Of a stretch of DNA of 64,000 nucleotides, positions 41,037 through 49,505 are shown piece by piece. Made by a program: the position numbers and the translations under genes. The notes under the pieces are model-generated. The model had not been told where the DNA came from. It saw nothing but the letters and a program-made list of their open reading frames with translations, and made no database searches. Each line of letters begins with the position of its first letter. Positions within the stretch are counted from its first letter, which is position 1. This stretch comes from Caulobacter sp. UNC358MFTsu5.1 (GTDB lineage Bacteria > Pseudomonadota > Alphaproteobacteria > Caulobacterales > Caulobacteraceae), in assembly GCF_000712075.1 (NCBI RefSeq), contig NZ_JONW01000005.1, positions 1,307,001 through 1,371,000 of the forward strand. Direction: 5' to 3'.

Positions 41037-42296
41037 ATGTCTACGGGAACCCTGACGATGCACGTTTCTCAGAGCTGCAGGCATTGCGGCCAACCAGTGA
41101 ATGTGGTGATGGCCGATCTCGGCGCCACGCCGGTTTCCAACGACTACCTGCGCCCTGAAGCGGTGGACGGGCCCGAGCCCTATTATCCCCTGCGCGCCCT
41201 GGTCTGCGAAAGCTGCAAGCTCGTCCAGCTGCAGGACTTCTTCAAGGAAGACGACCTGTTCCGCAGCGACTACGCCTATTTCTCGTCGTTCTCGACCAGC
41301 TGGCTCAAGCACTGCGAAACCTACGCCAACGCGATGATCGCCCGCTTCGGCCTGGGCGCCGACAGCCAGGTCGTCGAGATCGCCAGCAACGACGGCTACC
41401 TGCTGCAGTACTTCAAGCAGAACGGCGTCAAGGTGCTGGGCGTCGAGCCCAGCCTGTCGGTCGCCCAGACCGCCATCGACAAGCACGGCATCCCCACCGA
41501 GGTGGCCTTCTTCGGCTCGGCCACGGCCCAGGCCCTGGTGGACCGCGGCGTCCAGGCCGACCACATGGCCGCCAACAACGTCCTGGCCCACGTGCCGGCC
41601 ATCAACGACTTCCTCGACGGCTTCCGCATCCTGCTGAAGCCGCAGGGCGTGATCACCTTCGAATTCCCGCACCTGCTGCGCCTGATGGAGCAGTCGCAGT
41701 TCGACACGATCTATCACGAGCACTTCAGCTACATCTCGCTGCTGGCCGCCGAACGCATGCTCGACGTGGCCGGCCTGCGCGTGTTCGACGTCGAGGAGCT
41801 GCCCACGCACGGGGGCTCCCTGCGCCTGTTCGTCTGCCACAAGGACGCGGACTACGCCCAGGAGCCGCGCGTCGCCGCCGCCCGGGCGGCCGAGGACGCC
41901 GCCGGCCTGGGCGACATCGACACCTATCGCAAGTTCAGCGACGCCGTCCGCAAGGTGAAGCGCGACCTGCTCAAGCTGCTGGTCGAACTCAAGGAGGGCG
42001 GCGCCCGGATCGTCGGCTACGGCGCGGCGGCCAAGGGCAACACCCTGCTGAACTACTGCGGCGTCGGCGCCGACATGATCGACTACGTGGTCGACATGTC
42101 GCCGCACAAGCAGGGCCTCTACCTGCCGGGCACCCGCCTGCCGATCCTGTCGCCCGACCAGATCCAGAAGGACCGTCCCGACTACGTCCTGATCCTGCCC
42201 TGGAACATCAAGGACGAGGTCATGTCGCAGCTGGACGGCATCCGCGCCTGGGGCGGCAAGTTCATCGTCGCGATCCCCTCGCCCCGGGTCCTGTGA
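41037..42296 (+). CDS. SAM-dependent sugar C-methyltransferase (TylCIII/NovU type)
   Basis: Predicted to add a methyl group to carbon of a 4-keto sugar nucleotide, creating a branched sugar. The 419-residue protein has the three-part build of this family: an N-terminal zinc-binding segment with two Cys-x2-Cys pairs (CRHC near residue 14 and CESC near 58), a SAM domain with VVEIASNDGYLLQYF and VLGVEPSLSVAQTA, and a C-terminal domain with GYGAAAKGNTLLNYCG. Relatives act at C3 of dTDP-sugars in antibiotic pathways. Here the operon implies a CDP-4-keto-6-deoxyhexose substrate. The first ATG overlaps the preceding gene's end closely, and a second ATG lies 21 bases downstream. Confidence 0.82.
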   Translation: MSTGTLTMHVSQSCRHCGQPVNVVMADLGATPVSNDYLRPEAVDGPEPYYPLRALVCESCKLVQLQDFFKEDDLFRSDYAYFSSFSTSWLKHCETYANAMIARFGLGADSQVVEIASNDGYLLQYFKQNGVKVLGVEPSLSVAQTAIDKHGIPTEVAFFGSATAQALVDRGVQADHMAANNVLAHVPAINDFLDGFRILLKPQGVITFEFPHLLRLMEQSQFDTIYHEHFSYISLLAAERMLDVAGLRVFDVEELPTHGGSLRLFVCHKDADYAQEPRVAAARAAEDAAGLGDIDTYRKFSDAVRKVKRDLLKLLVELKEGGARIVGYGAAAKGNTLLNYCGVGADMIDYVVDMSPHKQGLYLPGTRLPILSPDQIQKDRPDYVLILPWNIKDEVMSQLDGIRAWGGKFIVAIPSPRVL

Positions 42297-42300
42297 TCCC

Positions 42301-42861
42301 ATGCGGAAGCTCGACGAACCTCTCGCGGGCTGCAGGCTGCTGGAGGGACCGATCTTTCATGACGAGCGCGGCTATTTCCGGCGGCTGAACACCGCCGGCG
42401 ACGCCGTCGCCAACGGCATGCCGGAGAGCTTCCGCCAGCAAGGGGCGTCCTTCAACCTGCAACGCGGCACGGTTCGCGGCCTGCATTTCCAGAAGGCGCC
42501 GTTCCTGGAGCACAAGCTGGTGCAGTGCGTGCGCGGGGCGATCTTCGACGTGATGGTCGACCTGCGCCCGGACTCGCCGACCTACGGCCGGCATTTCGCG
42601 GCGGAGCTGTCGGAGACCAACGGCCACATGCTGTACAGCGAGCCCGGTTTCGCCCACGGCTTCCAGGCCCTCACCGACGACTGCCTGGTGCTGTACCAGA
42701 TCTCGCCCGACCTCGTTCCGGGCGGCGCCGGCTCCGTGCGCTGGGACGATCCCGAGCTCGGTATCGCCTGGCCGCTGGACGCCGTGAACGTATCGGAAAA
42801 CGATCGCCGGGCGCCTTTATTTCGACAGCATGATCCGGCCCTAACCGCGCCGCGGCCTTAA
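42301..42861 (+). CDS. RmlC-family sugar-nucleotide epimerase (CDP-sugar branch)
   Basis: A cupin-fold epimerase of 186 residues. It contains GTVRGLHFQKAPFLEHKLVQ, with the catalytic His, VRGAIFDVMVDLRPDSPTYG, and EPGFAHGFQALTDDCLVLYQ with the second conserved His and Tyr. The family epimerises C3, C5 or both in 4-keto-6-deoxy sugars. Here it follows the C-methyltransferase by four bases, so its likely substrate is the methylated CDP-4-keto sugar. It is distinct from the dTDP-rhamnose RmlC at 54399, of similar length, showing that the chromosome keeps two copies for different pathways. Confidence 0.85.
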   Translation: MRKLDEPLAGCRLLEGPIFHDERGYFRRLNTAGDAVANGMPESFRQQGASFNLQRGTVRGLHFQKAPFLEHKLVQCVRGAIFDVMVDLRPDSPTYGRHFAAELSETNGHMLYSEPGFAHGFQALTDDCLVLYQISPDLVPGGAGSVRWDDPELGIAWPLDAVNVSENDRRAPLFRQHDPALTAPRP

Positions 42862-42875
42862 GCACGAGAACCGTT

Positions 42876-43820
42876 TTGGCTTCGTCTGTCCTCTTCACGG
42901 GCGCCAGTTCCTTCACCGGTCTTTGGTTCGCCGAGGCCATGGCCGAGCGCGGCCTGCGCGTGGTCGCGCCGCTACGGGGATCCGCGGACTCCTACGAGGG
43001 CGTGCGCAGTCGGCGGGTCGAACGTCTGCAGGCCTGCGCCGAGGTGGTGTTCGACTGCCCGTTCGCCACCCCGCGCTTCCTCGAACTGGTCGAGGCCGGA
43101 ACCTGGGACGCCCTGGCGCACCACGCCGCCGACATCGACGGCTACAACGGGTGGAGCTTCGATCCGGTCAGGGCGGTCCAGCGGAACGCCGCGGGCGCCG
43201 ATGTCGTCTTCGCCAAGATGGCCGAGCGCGGCGCCAAGGCCGTCGTCGTCACCGGCACCGTGTTCGAGGCCGGTTCGGGCGGCGCGCCCGGGTCCCTGGC
43301 CGCCAACCCCTACGGACTCTCGAAAACGCTCACCACCGAGACCCTGCGCCATTTCGCGGCCTGGTCGAACCTGCGTTTCGGCCGCTTCGTCATCGCCAAC
43401 CCCTTCGGCCCGTTCGAAGAGCGGCGCTTCGGCTGGTACATGTTCAAGACCTGGCTTTCGGGGAACGTCCCGGTCGTGCAGACGCCCGATTATGTACGTG
43501 ACAACGTTCCGGCGCCCGTGATAGCCGCCGCGTACGCGGACTATGTCGAGGCCATGATCAACGAACCGGCGACACCCGCCGCCCGGCGGCCTTCCGGATA
43601 CGTCATGAGCCAAGGCGCGTTCGCGCAGTTGATGGCCAAGGAGGCGTCCCATCGCCTGGGGCGCGATCTGTCCGTCGACTTCGCGCGGCAGATCGAGTTC
43701 TCCGAGCCCTATCTTCGCGTGAACGACGAGTTCAGCTTCGATCTCGCGGACATCCCACGGTTCTGGGATCAGTACGTCGAATACTACTCCGCACTGCACA
43801 AATCTGGAGACCTGAATTGA
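42876..43820 (+). CDS. NAD(P)-dependent sugar epimerase/reductase (extended SDR)
   Basis: The 314-residue Rossmann protein opens SVLFTGASSFTGLWFAEAM and carries the SDR catalytic pair in NPYGLSKT (Tyr-x-x-x-Lys) together with VVTGTVFEAG. By position it should reduce the 4-keto group of the CDP-sugar, completing the pathway. It is more divergent than RfbG or RmlB, so a 4-epimerase role cannot be excluded. The start is a TTG at 42876, the only start near the SDR fingerprint; the ribosome site is weak. The gene ends 28 bases before the exporter permease. Confidence 0.75.
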   Translation: MASSVLFTGASSFTGLWFAEAMAERGLRVVAPLRGSADSYEGVRSRRVERLQACAEVVFDCPFATPRFLELVEAGTWDALAHHAADIDGYNGWSFDPVRAVQRNAAGADVVFAKMAERGAKAVVVTGTVFEAGSGGAPGSLAANPYGLSKTLTTETLRHFAAWSNLRFGRFVIANPFGPFEERRFGWYMFKTWLSGNVPVVQTPDYVRDNVPAPVIAAAYADYVEAMINEPATPAARRPSGYVMSQGAFAQLMAKEASHRLGRDLSVDFARQIEFSEPYLRVNDEFSFDLADIPRFWDQYVEYYSALHKSGDLN

Positions 43821-43847
43821 TCGACCTTACTATCGGGTGCGCTGCGG

Positions 43848-44675
43848 ATGAGTAATCCTTCGAAGAACGGCGCTCGACGCCTGATGCGTCTCACGCCGAC
43901 CAACGCGTTCATCGAGCTCGGCGACTCCCTGGGCCTGTGGCGCCTGTGGCTGTCCATGGGCTGGTCCGACATCAAGCAACGCTATCGCAACTCGGTGCTG
44001 GGGCCGTTCTGGCTGGCCAGCGGCCTGGCGCTGACCATCGCGGGCATGTCGCTGCTCTACAGCCAGATCCTGCACGTCGCCTTCCAGGACTTCGCGCCCT
44101 ATCTGGCGGCCGGCCTGATGATCTGGTCGTTCATCGCCAGCGTCGCGACCGAGAGCTGCCATAGCTACGTGCTGGCCGAGGGCCTGATCAAGTCGCTCCA
44201 GGTCCCCTACTTCGTCTACATCTTCCGGGTCGTGGCGCGGAACCTGATCGTCCTGGCGCACAACCTGGTCGTGGTGGCGATCATCTGGGTCGTCTTCGGC
44301 AAGGTCATGGACATCAAGCCGCTGGAGACGCTCGCCGGCATCGCGCTGCTGACCCTGTTCTCCATCGGCATGGCCACGGTCTTCGCGTCGCTCGGCGCAA
44401 TGTTCAAGGACTTCATCCAGATCGTCACCCAGGTGTTCCAGATCCTGATCTTCGTGACCCCGGTCTTCTGGCTCACCAAGGCGATCAGCCCCCGGTCGGC
44501 GTTCCTGCACCTCAATCCGTTCTACTACCTGATGGAAGTCGTGCGCGAGCCGCTCCTCGGGACCACACCCACCGCCTTCGTCTTCACGGGAGCCGTGGGC
44601 TTCACCTTCGCCAGTCTGATCGCGGGCATCATCGCCTACGCCGTCAGCCGCAAGTCGGTCGTGTTTTACGTATGA
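43848..44675 (+). CDS. wzm: Polysaccharide ABC exporter, permease (Wzm)
   Basis: The membrane subunit that moves undecaprenyl-linked O-polysaccharide across the inner membrane. It is a 275-residue ABC-2 type protein with an N-terminal amphipathic cytoplasmic segment and IKQRYRNSVLGPFWLASG, the hallmark of Wzm/KpsM proteins. About six hydrophobic helices follow, with FAPYLAAGLMIWSFIA and LNPFYYLMEVVREPLLG. Its stop overlaps the ATG of the ATPase by four bases, so the two subunits are co-translated. Presence of Wzm/Wzt instead of Wzx/Wzy in this locus indicates ABC-dependent, cytoplasmic chain completion. Confidence 0.92.
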   Translation: MSNPSKNGARRLMRLTPTNAFIELGDSLGLWRLWLSMGWSDIKQRYRNSVLGPFWLASGLALTIAGMSLLYSQILHVAFQDFAPYLAAGLMIWSFIASVATESCHSYVLAEGLIKSLQVPYFVYIFRVVARNLIVLAHNLVVVAIIWVVFGKVMDIKPLETLAGIALLTLFSIGMATVFASLGAMFKDFIQIVTQVFQILIFVTPVFWLTKAISPRSAFLHLNPFYYLMEVVREPLLGTTPTAFVFTGAVGFTFASLIAGIIAYAVSRKSVVFYV

Positions 44676-45430
44676 GCCCAGAACGTCTTATCTCGCTGCG
44701 CGGCGTCACCGTCGATCTGCCGGTCCAGGAAACGCGCGCTCGATCGTTGCGCAAGGCCGCCCTGGGCATCGCCGTCGGCGGCGTCCTGATGCGGTCGCGC
44801 AACGACCAGGTCACCGTCCGCGCGCTCACCCAGATCAATCTGGACGCCCACAACGGCGATCGCATCGCCCTGGTCGGGTCGAACGGCGCGGGCAAGAGCA
44901 CGCTGCTGCGGGTCCTGGCCGGGATCTATCCACCCACCTCGGGCACGATCACCACCTCGGGCACCATCAGCGCGGTCTTCGACAGCTCGCTCGGCCTCGA
45001 CATGAACCTGAGCGGTTACGACAACATCGCCGTCGCCTGCCGCTACCGCGGCATCGACCGGGCGACGATGGAATCGCTGCGCCCCTCGATCATCGAGTTC
45101 TCCGGGCTGGGCGGGTTCATCCACCTGCCCATGCGCACCTACTCGCTGGGCATGATGGCGCGTCTGGCCTTCGCCGTGACCACGTCGATGACGCCCGACA
45201 TCCTGGTGATGGACGAGTGGCTGGCGACCGGCGACGCCGCCTTCATGGAGCAGGCGCAGAGCCGGCTGCACGAGCTGGTCGACGAGGCCCGGATCCTGAT
45301 CCTCGCGACCCACTCGATGTCCCTGGTCAAGACCCTGTGCAACAAGGTCGCCGTGCTGGACCACGGGCGGATCGCCTATTTCGGCCCGATCGAGGACCTC
45401 CCCCCCGGCGTCTATCCGCCGCTGGCCTGA
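44672..45430 (+). CDS. wzt: Polysaccharide ABC exporter, ATPase (Wzt) without carbohydrate-binding domain
   Basis: The ATP-binding subunit partnering Wzm. Walker A is GSNGAGKST with Lys75. The signature is the Wzt-type YSLGMMARLAF in place of LSGGQ, Walker B is DILVMDEWLATGDAAF, and the switch His is in LATHSMSLV. At 252 residues it is just the nucleotide-binding domain. The C-terminal carbohydrate-binding domain that reads the chain end in E. coli O8/O9a Wzt is absent. Chain length is therefore more likely set as in exporters lacking that domain. A strong terminator follows 20 bases after the stop. Confidence 0.92.
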   Translation: MSPERLISLRGVTVDLPVQETRARSLRKAALGIAVGGVLMRSRNDQVTVRALTQINLDAHNGDRIALVGSNGAGKSTLLRVLAGIYPPTSGTITTSGTISAVFDSSLGLDMNLSGYDNIAVACRYRGIDRATMESLRPSIIEFSGLGGFIHLPMRTYSLGMMARLAFAVTTSMTPDILVMDEWLATGDAAFMEQAQSRLHELVDEARILILATHSMSLVKTLCNKVAVLDHGRIAYFGPIEDLPPGVYPPLA

Positions 45431-45448
45431 GGCCTCGCCGACACCAAA

Positions 45449-45485
45449 GAGCGCCCCGCGGTCAGCCGATCGCGGGGCGCTTTTG
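45449..45485 (+). terminator. Rho-independent terminator of the exporter operon
   Basis: GCGCCCCGCG and CGCGGGGCGC form a perfect 10-bp stem with a ten-base loop, then TTTT. The stop codon of the convergent gene (45462-45464) lies inside the loop, so the structure also overlaps the end of that gene's coding sequence. Confidence 0.8.
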
Positions 45486-46280
45486 CGTTCGCCAGCCCGG
45501 CAGCGTGCTCCGGCTGCGGTAGACGCCCCAGGACTGGCCCGCCAGAAGGTCGCGCTCGGGGCGCTGCAGGGCGTCGAAGTGGCGGGTCTGGTTGTCGCCG
45601 ACCAGGAGATTGGTCTGCCGGCCCTGCCGGAAGCCGTCGGACCACGGCCACCAATCGATATCGTAGCCCCGCCCGTTGCGCCCCACCGTCAGCACGCGCA
45701 GATCGCGCGCCAGCACGCGGTTGGTCATGCTGAGCGCGCCGCTCTCGAACATGAAGGCGTCGCGCCGGCCCTCGATGGCGACGTCGGCAGTGATCGCGTG
45801 CAGCAGGGCGACGTCGAGCATGAACCCGTTGGTCCGCAGGTGCGGGTTGGGAAAGGCGGGGAAGTCGGGATCGATGACGTGGAGGCTCTCGTAGGACCCC
45901 GTGGCCCCGACCAGCCCCACGCCGGGCGCGTCCAGGTTCCGGTCCAGCTTGAGCAGCCAGCCGTCGCAGAGGATCTGGCTGTGGCTGTTGAGGAAGCACA
46001 CCCGGGGTTCGTCGATCCGCCGGCTCATGGTCAGGTAGGCGCCGATGTCGCGTCCGGCTTCCTCGACGACCACCGGCACGTGCGGGACGGTCGCGCACAG
46101 GACGGCCGCCTCGGCCACCGCCGCCTCGGTGTCGAAGCCCTTCAGGGCGATGTAGAGCCGGTGGCCCACGCCCGCGTCGAAGGCCGCGTAGGACGCCAGG
46201 AACCGGCGCGCGTGGGCGCGCCAGCCGGCGTCCTCCCAGCGGAGCAGGAACACGACCGCGATGGTGGGGCTTGGGGTCAT
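45462..46280 (-). CDS. Predicted glycosyltransferase-like protein of the polysaccharide locus
   Basis: A 272-residue soluble protein that I assign to polysaccharide synthesis only tentatively. It begins TIAVVFLLRWEDAGW, has VVVEEAGRDIGAYLTMS, which recalls the G-R-D-I-G-P stretch of rhamnan-synthesis proteins, and VCFLNSHSQILCDGWLLKL, comparable to the strand bearing the donor-site Asp in GT-A enzymes. The ATG at 46280 overlaps the stop of the preceding gene by four bases, so both are one unit. A longer in-frame start at 46421 would lie inside that gene. No classical DxD is visible, so the activity is uncertain. Confidence 0.6.
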   Translation of the reverse strand: MTPSPTIAVVFLLRWEDAGWRAHARRFLASYAAFDAGVGHRLYIALKGFDTEAAVAEAAVLCATVPHVPVVVEEAGRDIGAYLTMSRRIDEPRVCFLNSHSQILCDGWLLKLDRNLDAPGVGLVGATGSYESLHVIDPDFPAFPNPHLRTNGFMLDVALLHAITADVAIEGRRDAFMFESGALSMTNRVLARDLRVLTVGRNGRGYDIDWWPWSDGFRQGRQTNLLVGDNQTRHFDALQRPERDLLAGQSWGVYRSRSTLPGWRTQKRPAIG

Positions 46281-48085
46281 GGGTTGGACAACTTCATCGC
46301 CACGCGGTGGGTCGCCGGCCGCGTCGTCAGGGCGTCCTCGCGGTAATAGGGATCCCGGGCGCAGGATTCCGGCCAGGTCTGCTGATGCCAGGTCACCGCT
46401 TCGGGCCTCGGCGCGCGCCATCGGGCCATGGAGAGCTCGGCGCCGGGCGTGTGCGCGATCAGCCGGCCGCGCCGGGCCAGCTTCAGGCAGTAGTCGAGGC
46501 CCTCCAGGTCCGGACCCAGTCCGTCCACGAATCCGCCCACGGCGATGAAGTCATCGACGCGGGTGGCGAGGCACGCCCGGCTGACCCCCAGCACGTTGCG
46601 CGGCACGAGGGGCGCGACGCCGGCGGTCTCGACGCGGATCGGAGCGGGCTCCCCGTCGTCGTTGGTCAGGCCCACATGCCGCATGCCGGTGGCGCGATCG
46701 ACGAGGACGGGCCCCACCGCCGCCACGGCGCCGTCCGCGAGCGGCGCGACCAGGGCCTCGATCCACGCCGGCGACGCGCCAGTCAGGTCCTCGTCGACGA
46801 ACACCAGCACGTCGTGGCGATCCGCCAGCCCGCCCAGCCAGGGGGCGGGGGGAGCGGGCGCGACGGTCTTCGCCGACGGCCGGACCTCGTGCACGATCTC
46901 GACGAAGGGATAGTCGGTCGGCGGCGGCGGACGGCCCGAGCCGCGCCCCCGGACCACCAGCAGGACCCTCGGCTGGGCGTCGCCGGCGGCGGGCGGCGGC
47001 GACGTTTCGGTCGCGACGCGTCCGGCGTCCGCCAGCAGCCCCTCGGCGTCGTCGGCGGGGCGATGCAGCAGCACGCGGGGTATGCTCGCCACGCGCGCGC
47101 CGTCGGGCCCGACGGCGCGGACCAGCCGCAGGCGATCGGCCGGACCGGCGTATCCCAGCCGATTGGAGAACGCGGCCGCCCGGCCCAGATAGTTGGCCGC
47201 CGCCAGATAGGTCGGGCTCCAGTCGGGCTTGAAGAACGGCTCCCGCCCCACGCCGTCGGCGTCGATCAGGTCCTCGTCGCCATGGAGGACGTCCAGGGCC
47301 GGGTCCGCGTTGATACGGTCCGCGAAGGCGTAGAGGGCGTCCTCGGCCAACCGGTCGCCAGCGCGCAGGAACATCCTGTAGCCCGTTCCGTCGCGCGCCG
47401 GCGGCGGGGTCTCGCCCTCGGCCAGATCGTGGATCTCCAGGTCCGGATAGATCTGGGCGGCCAGGGACGCGCGGGTGGCTTCGGAGTCGCCGCCTCGCGC
47501 CGCCTCGACGAAGACCTCGAAGCGCGGGCGCGCGGTCATCAGCGGCAGGTGCGCTTCGAACTCGCGCCTTTCCAGGGGCCGCCAGGCCGCCGCCAGGTCG
47601 GTCCAGGCCGCGTAGTCGACACGCTGCGGCAGCGGCTGGCGCAGCCCCAGCGACAGGAACAGCGTCGTCGAAAGCGCGCGCCAGACGCCGGGATGGAGCT
47701 CGACCTCGACACGGATCAGGTGCGCGCCGCGGTTCAGTTGCAGGGCCAGTTCGAAGCCGCAGGCCTCGGCGTAGGGCGGCGAGCGGTGGAAGGCCTCGCG
47801 CACGTCCGCGCGGGCCATCACCCGAACGGGATAGAGCGCCCGATTGACCTTGATCCGCACGCGGGGCGGATCGACCCGGTCCTTGAGGACGGCCCAGCCC
47901 CTGAGCACGCAGCGCCCCCGAATGGCGCGGAGCGGACGCTGTCCTCGCGGTTCGTCGATGGCGTAGAGCAGGCGGTCGGGCGCGGGCGAGCCCCGGAACA
48001 GCATGAAATAGAAGCGTCGGATCAGCGCCTTGGCGGGCCCCGGCAAGGACTGGAACATATTCGGCGAAAACCTTGCTTCCGACAT
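46277..48085 (-). CDS. GT2-like glycosyltransferase with an N-terminal Ig-like region
   Basis: This roughly 602-residue protein follows the architecture seen in some O-antigen glycosyltransferases. An N-terminal beta-rich segment (RCVLRGWAVLKDRVDPPRVR, about residues 55-150) is followed by GT-A-like sequence with LDVLHGDEDLIDADGVG and FFKPDWSPTYLAAANYLGRA. A later GT2-like core has VLVFVDEDLTGASPAWIEAL, and it ends EDALTTRPATHRVAMKLSNP. The N-terminal catalytic half looks degenerate. Start is uncertain: ATG at 48085 and ATG at 48058 are both possible, and long upstream extensions are not credible. It is the first gene of a two-gene unit facing the exporter operon. Confidence 0.7.
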   Translation of the reverse strand: MSEARFSPNMFQSLPGPAKALIRRFYFMLFRGSPAPDRLLYAIDEPRGQRPLRAIRGRCVLRGWAVLKDRVDPPRVRIKVNRALYPVRVMARADVREAFHRSPPYAEACGFELALQLNRGAHLIRVEVELHPGVWRALSTTLFLSLGLRQPLPQRVDYAAWTDLAAAWRPLERREFEAHLPLMTARPRFEVFVEAARGGDSEATRASLAAQIYPDLEIHDLAEGETPPPARDGTGYRMFLRAGDRLAEDALYAFADRINADPALDVLHGDEDLIDADGVGREPFFKPDWSPTYLAAANYLGRAAAFSNRLGYAGPADRLRLVRAVGPDGARVASIPRVLLHRPADDAEGLLADAGRVATETSPPPAAGDAQPRVLLVVRGRGSGRPPPPTDYPFVEIVHEVRPSAKTVAPAPPAPWLGGLADRHDVLVFVDEDLTGASPAWIEALVAPLADGAVAAVGPVLVDRATGMRHVGLTNDDGEPAPIRVETAGVAPLVPRNVLGVSRACLATRVDDFIAVGGFVDGLGPDLEGLDYCLKLARRGRLIAHTPGAELSMARWRAPRPEAVTWHQQTWPESCARDPYYREDALTTRPATHRVAMKLSNP

Positions 48086-48296
48086 ACGACCCACGCGGCG
48101 CGGCCTTCCCGGCGCTGGACGTCCCTCTACTGGCTGTCCCCGGCCAGGGCAAAGCAAATCGCCGGATCGGACGGCGGCGCGCCGGAGCGCACAACGGAGT
48201 TGGCGCGACGGACGATTGGTTGTTACAGCAACGCGGCGCGTCGGTCCCGGCCGGCGGCGCTCATGCTTCGGCGACCACCAAGGCCTGCGTATCTTC

Positions 48297-49499
48297 ATGA
48301 CCCTCGACATCACCGCCATCCGCGCCGCCGCGGCCCGCCTCGCCGGCCAGATCGAGCGCACCCCCTGCCGCTATTCCAAGACCCTGTCGAAGATCACCGG
48401 CGCCGAGGTGTGGGTGAAGTTCGAGAACCTGCAGTTCACCGCCGCCTACAAGGAGCGCGGGGCGCTCAACAAGCTGATGCTGCTGTCCGACGCCGAGAAG
48501 GCAAAGGGCGTCATCGCGGCCAGCGCGGGCAACCACGCCCAGGGGCTGGCCTATCACGGCGCCCGCCTGGGCGTGCCGGTGACCATCGTCATGCCCAAGA
48601 CCACCCCCTTCGTGAAGGTGCAGCACACCCGCGACTTCGGGGCCAACGTGGTCATCGAGGGCGAGACCTACGACGACGCCGCCGCCCATGCGCGCAAGCT
48701 GCGCGACGAGCAGGGCCTGACCTTCGTCCACCCGTTCGACGACTATGACATCATGGCCGGCCAGGGCACGATCGCCCTGGAGATGCTGGAGGACGCCCCC
48801 GACCTGGAGGTCCTGCCGGTGCCGATCGGCGGCGGCGGCCTGATCAGCGGCGTGGCCACGGCGGCCAAGGCCATCAAGTCCGACATCCACATCATCGGCT
48901 GCGAGCCGGCCATGTACCCGTCCTTCACCGCCAAGATGCGCGGCGTGGCGGCCCATTGCGGCGGCCAGACCATCGCCGAGGGCGTGGCGGTCAAGACGGT
49001 GGGCGAGCTGACCTACGGCGTGGCCCGCCCCCTGATCGACGACGTGCTGCTGCTGGAAGAGCCGCACATCGAGCAGGCCGTGGCCCTCTATTGCAACGTC
49101 GAGAAGACCATCGCCGAAGGGGCCGGCGCGGCCTCGCTGGCGGCCCTGCTGGCCTATCCCGAACGGTTCCGCGGCAAGAAGTGCGGCCTGATCCTGTGCG
49201 GCGGCAACATCGACACCCGCCTGCTGGCCTCGGTCCTGACCCGCGAGCTGGTGCGCGCCCAGCGCCTGGTGTCCCTGCGCATCGTCGGCGACGACCGCCC
49301 GGGCCTGCTGTCGACGGTGGCCAGCGTGATCGGCGGCATGGGCGCCAACATCATCGAGGTCAACCACAACCGCCTGGCCCTGGACGTGCCGGCCAAGGGC
49401 GCGGAGTTCGACATCACCATCGAGACCCGCGACGCCCAGCACACCCAGGACGTCATGGACGCCCTGCGCGAGAAGGGCTACCCGCCGCGCGCGGTGTGA
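48297..49499 (+). CDS. ilvA: Threonine ammonia-lyase with C-terminal ACT domain
   Basis: It deaminates threonine to 2-oxobutyrate, the entry step to isoleucine, using PLP. The 400-residue protein has the cofactor Lys52 in TAAYKERGALNKL, the SAGNHAQGLAY loop, and the glycine-rich PIGGGGLISGVATA phosphate site. Residues about 325-400 form a single ACT domain (VSLRIVGDDRPGLLSTVA) that would bind an amino acid effector. This is the shorter type, not the 510-residue E. coli IlvA. The ATG at 48297 follows AAGG at a rather long 12-base distance. The 210-base spacer to the upstream minus-strand gene has no clear signal. Confidence 0.88.
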   Translation: MTLDITAIRAAAARLAGQIERTPCRYSKTLSKITGAEVWVKFENLQFTAAYKERGALNKLMLLSDAEKAKGVIAASAGNHAQGLAYHGARLGVPVTIVMPKTTPFVKVQHTRDFGANVVIEGETYDDAAAHARKLRDEQGLTFVHPFDDYDIMAGQGTIALEMLEDAPDLEVLPVPIGGGGLISGVATAAKAIKSDIHIIGCEPAMYPSFTAKMRGVAAHCGGQTIAEGVAVKTVGELTYGVARPLIDDVLLLEEPHIEQAVALYCNVEKTIAEGAGAASLAALLAYPERFRGKKCGLILCGGNIDTRLLASVLTRELVRAQRLVSLRIVGDDRPGLLSTVASVIGGMGANIIEVNHNRLALDVPAKGAEFDITIETRDAQHTQDVMDALREKGYPPRAV

Positions 49500-49505
49500 C
49501 CAGAT

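Noticed and set aside
39041-43820. 3,6-dideoxyhexose (abequose/paratose/tyvelose-type) pathway
   Set aside because: RfbH 3-dehydrase and its reductase are absent from the operon, while a C-methyltransferase takes that place.
46271-48748. 825-codon open frame antisense to the glycosyltransferase at 46277 and across the ilvA start
   Set aside because: Compositional shadow: no recognisable motif, and it is out of frame with ilvA where it overlaps.
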